From Clostridiales bacterium (GTDB lineage: Bacteria; Bacillota; Clostridia; Lachnospirales; Lachnospiraceae), in NCBI GenBank assembly GCA_018369015.1, contig JAGZDD010000029.1:1-29021 (forward strand): a stretch of DNA of 29,021 bases, in the 5' to 3' direction. Below the pieces are notes generated by a model. That model had not been told where the DNA came from, made no database searches, and was given only the letters and a program-made list of their open reading frames with translations. Made by a program: the position numbers and the translations under genes. This document shows, in pieces, positions 23,569 to 29,021 of the stretch. Within the stretch, counting starts at the first letter, position 1. Each line of letters begins with the position of its first letter.

Positions 23569-23625
23569 CCGCTGCGCCAATAACACAGTCATACAGCAAT
23601 ATACTCAATCACTGTAAAGCATCCC

Positions 23626-24045
23626 CTATTTTTTCTCCCCAATATGCAGCTTCTCACAAGGATTCAATGTTTCGCGGAAACGTTTAATTTTTCCGCCCTC
23701 CATGAGAAACTCATTAATATAAAAGGAGCTGACCGGCGTCGATACGCCGCCGTGAACCTCGCACCCCCGTCCATTGGATTTCACGAGGAAAACATTGGGG
23801 TCTTCGGTCTGGAAAATCGTATTGTCATAGAAGCCCCAGTCGGGAAACATTTCAGCCGTTTCATCAAGCCATTGCTGAAACGGCTGATCCTGCATAATCA
23901 CCTTTTCTCCGATACGCAGCTCCATTTCTTTGCGGCCGTCCGGCGTAAACAGCGGCGCCCGTGTAATTCTTCGCTCCGGGCCCTTACATTCCAGAAATTT
24001 ATAAATTGTTTCGAGATTTTTCTTTCTCAATGCTTCATTATCCAT
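23626..24045 (-). CDS. PhzA/PhzB-like NTF2-fold protein, paralog 1
   Basis: This 139-residue protein resembles PhzA/PhzB of phenazine synthesis, small dimeric NTF2/SnoaL-fold proteins that speed an imine-forming condensation. Matching features are LRKKNLETIYKFLECKGPER (6-25), LFTPDG (32-37), FPDWGFYDNTIFQTEDPNVF (67-86) and MEGGKIKRFRETLNP (115-129), in the order seen in PhzB. The frame opens ten codons earlier, but GGAGG 9 bases before the ATG at 24045 fixes this start. It lies downstream of a second paralog on the same strand and ends the cluster. Function is unknown; no other phenazine gene is present. It differs from PhzB by lacking the LSIP-type tail. Confidence 0.8.
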   Translation of the reverse strand: MDNEALRKKNLETIYKFLECKGPERRITRAPLFTPDGRKEMELRIGEKVIMQDQPFQQWLDETAEMFPDWGFYDNTIFQTEDPNVFLVKSNGRGCEVHGGVSTPVSSFYINEFLMEGGKIKRFRETLNPCEKLHIGEKK

Positions 24046-24119
24046 AATTAAAGGCCTCCATCTTTGAAATTGCATTTTATGGTCACTTAATACTCACGGC
24101 TTCGCCGAGAATAATAACA

Positions 24120-24656
24120 TTATTTATCATTTAAAATCTGTCCGTCCATACCCTTGGCTTTAAGTACCTTAATATCCTCCACATCATGGGGAAATTGAAG
24201 CTTCGGAACCATATATTCAATATATTCTTTAATAAGCCCGTCCTCCATAATAAAAAGATTGTGGCACGGGTCGCCGTCGTCGTGGTGCATTATAAAATTG
24301 CCGTCATCGTCATACTGGTCGCCCGTGGCAAAGCCCGTCACAAGATACACATTGGGGTCCGCGGTCTGGAAAATTTTAATATTCCTTGTATACCACACTG
24401 GGAAACGGCGCACGGTTGTTGCGTCTCTTTCTTTAAGCCGCTCCTCGCCCCTGTAAGTATAGCCCGCGCCATACCGATAGCCCTGTCCGCCCGGCGCATA
24501 TAATTTATAGCGGTTCAAACGCTTGCGCTTCTGTTCTCCGGTTGCCGCGTCGTCCTCGTCTGTCATAAATTCAAGAATTGTGCGGAGATTTTTCTTCCGC
24601 AGCTCTACATCCGTATTAAAAATCATGTTTTCCTCAAGAGTTTTCTCAATATCCAT
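24120..24656 (-). CDS. PhzA/PhzB-like NTF2-fold protein, paralog 2 (divergent)
   Basis: This 178-residue protein is the most divergent of three PhzA/PhzB-like paralogs. Shared marks are ELRKKNLRTILEFMTDE (18-34), IFQTADPNVYLVTGFATG (95-112), and NLFIMEDGLIKEYIEYMVP (133-151), with an insert rich in tyrosine and glycine near 50-70 (GYRYGAGYTYRGEE) and an acidic DDDGNFIMHHDDGDP stretch. The start at 24656 follows AAAGGA with 8 bases between; an upstream ATG at 24725 would place repeat DNA in the protein. It lies between the GPH transporter and paralog 1. The NTF2-fold assignment rests on motif order only, and the ligand is unknown. Confidence 0.75.
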   Translation of the reverse strand: MDIEKTLEENMIFNTDVELRKKNLRTILEFMTDEDDAATGEQKRKRLNRYKLYAPGGQGYRYGAGYTYRGEERLKERDATTVRRFPVWYTRNIKIFQTADPNVYLVTGFATGDQYDDDGNFIMHHDDGDPCHNLFIMEDGLIKEYIEYMVPKLQFPHDVEDIKVLKAKGMDGQILNDK

Positions 24657-24692
24657 AAACTTCATCCTTTCTTTATTATTACCAGCTTTCCA

Positions 24693-24773
24693 CGGCATAA
24701 AGGTATGCCGCTTAACGGCGTTCATTATTATTGTCGTCCTTCCACGACATCCGTGTACGCCGCCTGGCGGCGT
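24693..24773. repeat. Three short hairpins between GPH transporter and paralog 2
   Basis: CGGCATA/TATGCCG (24693-24710), TGTCGT/ACGACA (24732-24749) and ACGCCGCC-T-GGCGGCGT (24757-24773) follow one another. A similar CGGCATA...TATGCC hairpin leads into GGCGGCGTT near 26151. They may separate expression of neighbouring genes by shaping or cutting the mRNA. Confidence 0.5.
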
Positions 24774-24776
24774 TTC

Positions 24777-26123
24777 CTATTCGGCAGCCGCCCGGCGCAC
24801 CTCAAGCTCCGCTTCAATTTCCGCGGTGCGTTTATTATTGAGATTGTATAAAAATAACACCGCAAGAATAGCAATAAATGAAAATACAATCGGAATAATT
24901 CCGTTCATCCAATAGATCCCATTGCAGGTTGCCGCAGACTGCTCTGTCTGTCCTTCCACAAAGCCAACCATCGCCAAAAGCATACCGCAAAAGTACGATA
25001 CAAGCCCTGTGCCAAGTTTAAAGCAGAACATAACGGCGGTATATGCAAAACCAGGGGTACGCAGATTATTTTTATATTCATTATAATCACATACATCCGG
25101 AACAGCCGCAAAGGTTACAGTCATCGCAGCTTTTCCAAGCCCGGAAACGCCGCTCGCCAACATCAGCAATGGTACATTTGCCTTGGCAAGGAGGAAAAGC
25201 ACTCCCGAAAACGCCTGGGCGATAAAACACCAGAGCAATGCATTTTTCTTTCCAAACCGCTTCATTACAACAAGAAGGAGCGGAGAAACAAGAAGCGGTA
25301 TAAGGTTTACAACAAAAGACAATGAAGAAACAAGCATTGGCAGCTTCAAATAATACAGGCAGTAATACGCTGTCCACATCCCTCTAAAAGGAATCGCAAT
25401 ACCGCAGACGATAAATCCGATCATCAGCGCAAAGCCCGGCTTGCTCCCTTTAAATGAACGGAACCCATCGCGGATACTTGTTTTTTTAGCAAAAGGCTTC
25501 ATCCGCTCCTTTGATGTAGCAAACATAAAAACATAGGCAAATATACTGATGACACCGCAGACAATAGCAAAGCCCAGATAACCCTGTCCGTTGACTTCGC
25601 CCTTTCCAAAAAACAGAATCAGTGGCATGGCAATCACACCGCTGATCAGCCCGGCAGCGCTTGCGCCGACATTTTTAAAGGTCGCCAGGGAAGCCCGCTC
25701 ATTCCCATCAGTTGTCATTACATTGTTCAATGCGCCGGTTGGAACATTGACCGCCGTATTTGCCATGCCATAGCAAATATAAATAACATAGGCCCATACA
25801 AGCTTACTCGTGGGCGTTGTCAAAAAACCAGGGATTGCAAAGCATAAAATAAAAAACAACGACTGGGGAATACAGCCAAACAGCACATACGGCCTATATG
25901 ACCCCCATTTAGTCCGCGTGCGGTCCGCAATGGTTCCCATAATCGGGTCATTAATTGCATCCCATATTTTTGCCACAAGAAACATTGTGCCTGCGGCTGC
26001 GGCCGGAATCCCCAATACCCCGGTCATAAACACCATTAGATAGGATGCAACCGTTGTGGAAATCATTTCCGTTCCAAAAGCTCCAATTCCGTAACCCGAT
26101 TTTTCTTTTAATGGCAGCTTCAT
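24777..26123 (-). CDS. GPH-family cation symporter (MelB/UidB type)
   Basis: This 448-residue integral membrane protein has about 12 hydrophobic segments and the glycoside-pentoside-hexuronide:cation symporter signature WDAINDPIMGTIADRTRTKWGSYRP (residues 54-78), plus PDVCDYNEYK late in the sequence. GPH members import melibiose, glucuronides, xylosides or related polar glycosides with sodium or protons. AAGGAGGAG precedes the ATG. The neighbours are PhzA/PhzB-like proteins on both sides, with no glycosidase, so a sugar substrate is not assured; it may carry the small molecule the NTF2-fold proteins act on, in or out. The 3' end is followed by an 8-bp perfect palindrome (24757-24773). Confidence 0.92.
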   Translation of the reverse strand: MKLPLKEKSGYGIGAFGTEMISTTVASYLMVFMTGVLGIPAAAAGTMFLVAKIWDAINDPIMGTIADRTRTKWGSYRPYVLFGCIPQSLFFILCFAIPGFLTTPTSKLVWAYVIYICYGMANTAVNVPTGALNNVMTTDGNERASLATFKNVGASAAGLISGVIAMPLILFFGKGEVNGQGYLGFAIVCGVISIFAYVFMFATSKERMKPFAKKTSIRDGFRSFKGSKPGFALMIGFIVCGIAIPFRGMWTAYYCLYYLKLPMLVSSLSFVVNLIPLLVSPLLLVVMKRFGKKNALLWCFIAQAFSGVLFLLAKANVPLLMLASGVSGLGKAAMTVTFAAVPDVCDYNEYKNNLRTPGFAYTAVMFCFKLGTGLVSYFCGMLLAMVGFVEGQTEQSAATCNGIYWMNGIIPIVFSFIAILAVLFLYNLNNKRTAEIEAELEVRRAAAE

Positions 26124-26145
26124 GCTATCTCCTCCTTATTGCCGG

Positions 26146-26213
26146 CCAAGACGGCATAAAAATATGCCATCTTGGCGGCGTTCCTCCCCCTATTTCTACT
26201 GTAACAATTCAGC
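26146..26213. repeat. Hairpin and spacer word before the GPH gene
   Basis: CCAAGACGGCATA pairs with TATGCCATCTTGG (26146-26175) around a 4-base loop, with one mispaired position. The recurring word GTAACAATTCAGC is at 26201-26213. Both lie in the 151-bp gap between paralog 3 and the GPH transporter. Confidence 0.5.
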
Positions 26214-26274
26214 CGTATCTTTCCGGATTTTAAGTTCCCCCTGTTTTTCTCTTTACGGCTGCCCCTGTCGCGTT

Positions 26275-26769
26275 CTATTTTCCAGGGAATTTTACTTCCG
26301 GAAGTTCAATTCCAAGTGTATGGAAAACCTCGCAGAAATTCATGTGTTCACGGTAGCGTTTAATCTTTCCATTTTCCATTTCAAAGGTATGGAAAAAATA
26401 ATTGGAATAAGGTTTTTTCTCGTAGGCAGGGAAATCAATAAAGCCGACGCCCTTAGACACAACAACATAATAATTAGGGTCCTGGGTCTGGAGTAAAATA
26501 TTATCCTCAAAATGAAAATCCGGGAAAAACTTATAATTCCATTCATCACTAAACCTTAACCCTTGATGGCCCGGAACGCCGTCTTCCGTTTTGTCATAAT
26601 TATCATATTTTCCTGGGCCTGTATAGCCGCCCTGACCGTCCTCGGTAAAATACTGCCAGCGGTTTAAACGGTCATCCCCCTTGCTGTTGACATACTTTAA
26701 AATTGTTTCAATGTTTTTAATCCTCAGCTCGTCATTCTCATGGTTTAATAAATATTCTTTTGCTTCCAT
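26275..26769 (-). CDS. PhzA/PhzB-like NTF2-fold protein, paralog 3
   Basis: This 164-residue protein is the closest to classic PhzA/PhzB in length and motif order. It has LRIKNIETILKYVNSKGDDRLNR (15-37), YFTEDGQGGYTGPG (40-53), FFPDFHFEDNILLQTQDPNYY (81-101), and FHTFEMENGKIKRYREHMNFCE (126-147), ending LGIELPEVKFPGK. PhzB in pseudomonads has a very similar tail (ordered ELEDGKIKRNREFMN then SIPVPQIKR, recalled). A strong AAGGAGGT 9 bases before the ATG fixes the start; this site is also one arm of a 10-bp inverted repeat. It is the first structural gene after the regulator pair. It probably acts as a dimeric enzyme or ligand-binding partner with the other two paralogs. Confidence 0.85.
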   Translation of the reverse strand: MEAKEYLLNHENDELRIKNIETILKYVNSKGDDRLNRWQYFTEDGQGGYTGPGKYDNYDKTEDGVPGHQGLRFSDEWNYKFFPDFHFEDNILLQTQDPNYYVVVSKGVGFIDFPAYEKKPYSNYFFHTFEMENGKIKRYREHMNFCEVFHTLGIELPEVKFPGK

Positions 26770-26779
26770 AAAATAAATA

Positions 26780-26823
26780 CCTCCTTAAGTTTATGTTAAA
26801 ATTGTAACACTCGCTTAAGGAGG
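26780..26823 (-). promoter_or_regulatory. 10-bp inverted repeat hiding the ribosome site of paralog 3
   Basis: CCTCCTTAAG and CTTAAGGAGG are perfect complements separated by 24 bases (26790-26813). On the minus strand the second arm contains the AAGGAGG ribosome site. The loop holds TGTTACAAT, an extended -10, so a promoter start inside the loop would free the site while read-through from LysR would hide it. It may also be a LysR-binding dyad. Confidence 0.6.
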
Positions 26824-26851
26824 CGTCTATTCAAAAGATTTGTTTACCGTT

Positions 26852-27739
26852 TTAAAGATTATTTAAACACTTTTTTTGAAACCACAACTGGGTATATTCA
26901 ATAAATTTCTTTGTTGCCGGAGAAGGCTTTTTCAACGCAGACATCACAAGCCCTACATTTCTTGCAGGCCAATCCGCAAGGCGGACAGCCTCCACCTCCC
27001 AAGGATAATCCTTAAGCAGATATTGGGGAAGTATGGCAACCCCAATGCCATGGGCAGCCATGGACACTATTGTTCCTGTATCCTTAATAAAATAAGACAC
27101 CTTATCCCTTATTCCGCTTTGGTCAATCAACAAATTCATCCGCTTATCGTAGCTCCACTCCGGCAAAATTAACGTGTATCCGTCAAGCTGTTTAAGGCTT
27201 ACGCTTCCGCTCTTTGCCAGCACATGGCCTTTTTGTGTCACTGCCATATAAGGGTCCTCAACAAGATGAACATAGTCCAGCATTTTTGACATAGGCTCTT
27301 GTGCAAAAGCCACATCCAGCTCGCCGGACATAATATCCTTTTTAATTTCCTCATACAAATTTAAAACAATTTTTATTTCAATCCCCGGACACTGCTGCTC
27401 CATAAGCTTCATAATGCCAGGAAGCCACTGCTGCCCGGCCCAACGCAGCCCTCCAACCCGCACAGTTCCCTGAGTGGCCCCTTTGATCGTCATTAACGCT
27501 TCATCCAAATGCTTCTGGGCTTCTAACACATCCGAGACATATCCGGCCAGCAGGGCGCCCTCCTCTGTAATTACAAGCTTATTCCGGTTTCTGTTAAAAA
27601 GAGAAATTCCCCACTCTTCCTCAAGCTTTGTGATTGTATAGCTGATCCCGGGAACAGTCTGGTGCAGATTATAAGCAGCCTTACTCATACTTCCTGTTTT
27701 TACAACCTCTAAAAAGGTTTCATATTTTGTCAGGCTCAT
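26852..27739 (-). CDS. LysR-family transcriptional regulator
   Basis: This 295-residue protein starts with the LysR winged helix-turn-helix (YETFLEVVKTGSMSKAAYNLHQTVPGISYTITKLEEEWGISLFNR) and has a periplasmic-binding-like effector domain (GTVRVGGLRWAGQQWLP, LDVAFAQEP, GTIVSMAAHGIGVAILPQYLL). The ATG lies 20 bases inside the 3' end of the AraC gene and follows GGGAGGGG at good spacing. LysR proteins usually activate an adjacent gene when a small molecule is bound. The dyad at 26780-26823 between this gene and paralog 3 is the obvious target, although the two genes lie on the same strand and not divergently. It probably responds to the ligand of the PhzA/B-like and transporter cluster. Confidence 0.92.
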   Translation of the reverse strand: MSLTKYETFLEVVKTGSMSKAAYNLHQTVPGISYTITKLEEEWGISLFNRNRNKLVITEEGALLAGYVSDVLEAQKHLDEALMTIKGATQGTVRVGGLRWAGQQWLPGIMKLMEQQCPGIEIKIVLNLYEEIKKDIMSGELDVAFAQEPMSKMLDYVHLVEDPYMAVTQKGHVLAKSGSVSLKQLDGYTLILPEWSYDKRMNLLIDQSGIRDKVSYFIKDTGTIVSMAAHGIGVAILPQYLLKDYPWEVEAVRLADWPARNVGLVMSALKKPSPATKKFIEYTQLWFQKKCLNNL

Positions 27740-28691
27740 CCTTCATCCCCTCCCTGTCCGGCGTTTCCCCCGGTGTCCATTCCCGTGTTCTTTCTGGTAT
27801 ACTTTCCCATGTTCTTTCCGATGTACTGCCAAACACAAACTGCTTCCTATATTCTGTAGGCAGCATACGGTACATTTCTTTAAAGGCTTTTGTAAATTTA
27901 CTCTGATTTTCATATCCGACCGCTCCCGCAATAGCCGCAATACTATCATTTCCCGACTGCAAACGCCGGGCTGCCTCCTTTAATCGGTAATTTTTCATAT
28001 ATGAAGCTACCGGCAGACCATAAACAGCCTTAAAAACAGTTTTTAAAGATGATGTATTGATTAAATATTCCCGGGCCAGTTCCTCAATCGTATATCTGCG
28101 CCGAAGATCCCCGGTCAACTGTTCATGGATCTCCTTAATAACTTCAACCTGCTGGGATAAATGCTGATTCAATTCATTTTCCCTGGAAATTTCCATAATA
28201 CTCAGAAAAAGCATTAACTCCTGAACCTTAAGCTTATAATAAGGAATACGGACATTTTTCGGAAGATCGTAAAGCTCCGAAAAGATGTGCTCAATCTTGT
28301 CGCTGGCTGGCATAGCTACCGGCTTCCCATCCGAGAAAAATTTCCTGTAAAGCTGCTTGCCGTCAATCCCGGCTTCCTGCAAAATCTCAGGAGGTTTTGC
28401 AGTCATCAGCTCTAAATCTACCGAAATGGAAACACCCTCATAATATCCCAAAGGCAGGTTCATTTCAGAATCCGAGCAGCAATCCATCATATGAAGCAAA
28501 AGATCTCCCGGACCCATATAAAACGTCAGGCCATTTTTCATTTTCCAGCCGATCCGCCCCTGGCGGCAATGGTTAATATGCATGACCGATGCCTGCGGCT
28601 TATGACGGATCAAATATTTGTCAGCCGACACACGTGAAAAAGTCAGCTCAATCCCCGGATATACCTGAAATGTTTCAACTTCCCTGCACAT
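27720..28691 (-). CDS. AraC-family transcriptional regulator
   Basis: This 323-residue protein ends in two helix-turn-helix units of the AraC type (YTIEELAREYLINTSSLKTVFKAVYG, then DSIAAIAGAVGYENQSKFTKAFKEMYRMLPTEYR). The N-terminal 150 residues have a jelly-roll-like ligand or dimer domain (LTFYMGPGDLLLHMMD). Unusually, the chain continues after the second HTH with about 34 polar residues made of a degenerate 8-residue repeat (TSERTWES, IPERTREW, TPGETPDR). GGAGGTG with 8-base spacing selects the ATG at 28691 over a GTG at 28700. It overlaps LysR by 20 bases. A stack of hairpins lies in its leader. Confidence 0.92.
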   Translation of the reverse strand: MCREVETFQVYPGIELTFSRVSADKYLIRHKPQASVMHINHCRQGRIGWKMKNGLTFYMGPGDLLLHMMDCCSDSEMNLPLGYYEGVSISVDLELMTAKPPEILQEAGIDGKQLYRKFFSDGKPVAMPASDKIEHIFSELYDLPKNVRIPYYKLKVQELMLFLSIMEISRENELNQHLSQQVEVIKEIHEQLTGDLRRRYTIEELAREYLINTSSLKTVFKAVYGLPVASYMKNYRLKEAARRLQSGNDSIAAIAGAVGYENQSKFTKAFKEMYRMLPTEYRKQFVFGSTSERTWESIPERTREWTPGETPDREGMKDEPDKI

Positions 28692-28714
28692 AACTTGCAC
28701 CTCCGTCCTTTTTT

Positions 28715-28895
28715 ACTATGAAAGTTATCAAGTGGGCAGACACAGGGGCAAGTTTACTTGACCCTGGGCCTGCACATTTGATAACCCCAAAGTATGAGCA
28801 CGAGTTGCCGTCAGGCAACGGAAAGTGCGAATACTTTGGGGCAGGATTGCGGGAGTGCCGAAGGCACGGAGCAATCCTGAGCTTTCATTTATAGT
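28715..28895 (-). ncRNA. Candidate structured leader of the AraC gene
   Basis: Reading the minus strand, ACTAT...GAAAG pairs with CTTTCATAGT and encloses three hairpins: CAGGATTGC/GCAATCCTG with an inner GTGCC-TTC-GGCAC (28842-28879); CCCCAAAGTAT/ATACTTTGGGG with inner GCAC/GTGC and GTTGCC/GGCAAC (28785-28841); and GTTATCAA/TTGATAAC with inner GCAG/CTGC, CAGGG/CCCTG and CAAGT/ACTTG (28724-28785). The fold ends about 10 bases before the AraC ribosome site. It is either a regulatory leader or a mosaic of palindromic repeats. Confidence 0.5.
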
Positions 28896-29021
28896 GATGC
28901 CGCCGGACGGCGGCATGTCCGTTTACTATGAAAGCCCCGGACGGCGGCTGTGAGGCAGGGCGTGCTTGCACGCAATGACTCACAGACATCGGACGGGCAA
29001 GGTGGTATGAGTGCGGGGTGC
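28896..29021. repeat. Further palindrome-rich DNA at the right edge
   Basis: ATGCCGCC-GGAC-GGCGGCAT (28897-28916), a second TTTACTATGAAAG (28922-28934), and TGTGAG...CTCACA around GCGTGC-TT-GCACGC follow the AraC leader. No coding frame is convincing. Confidence 0.5.

Noticed and set aside
23626..26769. Phenazine biosynthesis cluster
   Set aside because: Only PhzA/B-like proteins are present; no phzC, D, E, F or G homolog is in the window.

Overview
The window reads like the chromosome of a gut-type Clostridia, most likely a Lachnospiraceae. This is inferred from strong AAGGAGG-type ribosome sites, sigma-A-like promoters, the gene families present and palindrome-rich intergenic DNA; no rRNA or tRNA is present to fix the taxon. 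I support 25 protein genes, one of them cut by the left edge.

Region 1 (1-11544) is a sugar-type catabolic regulon around a ROK-family repressor. Leftward run: PfkB-type kinase, uroporphyrinogen-decarboxylase-like (UROD-like) protein, GH4 glycosidase with a CHG metal motif, solute-binding lipoprotein, two ABC permeases, and a GH2 glycosidase that leaves the window. Rightward run: an MttB-superfamily methyltransferase without pyrrolysine, overlapping a NagB-like isomerase/deaminase. A 21-bp operator (TTAATTAA, 5-bp spacer, TTAATTAA) occurs before the kinase, the repressor gene and the methyltransferase gene. The last two copies sit at or just after the -10 of promoters with 17-bp spacers. One repressor therefore appears to join glycoside uptake and cleavage to two methyltransferase-fold enzymes, suggesting an unrecognised methylated or amino-sugar substrate.

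Region 2 (11545-14007) holds a hexapeptide acetyltransferase, trpS and a repeat-rich spacer with a tandem 128-bp palindromic unit.

Region 3 (14000-20910) is one leftward polyamine operon, speD-speA-speE-speB-carboxyspermidine dehydrogenase-nspC. It contains two chemically different routes from putrescine to spermidine. It has a leader with an intrinsic terminator, a three-copy 51-bp hairpin repeat between speD and speA, and a terminator overlapping the nspC stop codon.

Region 4 (20910-23568) has a potential structured element of about 264 nt, then a rightward gene fusing a bacterial-type PARG macrodomain to an ADP-ribosylglycohydrolase.

Region 5 (23626-29021) is a leftward cluster: an AraC and a LysR regulator (overlapping), a PhzA/PhzB-like NTF2-fold protein, a GPH-family transporter, and two more PhzA/PhzB-like paralogs. 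No other phenazine gene is present. This is the second candidate for an undescribed system. The DNA before the AraC gene folds on paper into three nested hairpins closed by an outer stem.

Many spacers share short inverted-repeat words (GTAAC-WR-TTCAGC) and a dispersed 78-bp repeat. Two repeat families show paired changes that preserve stems.
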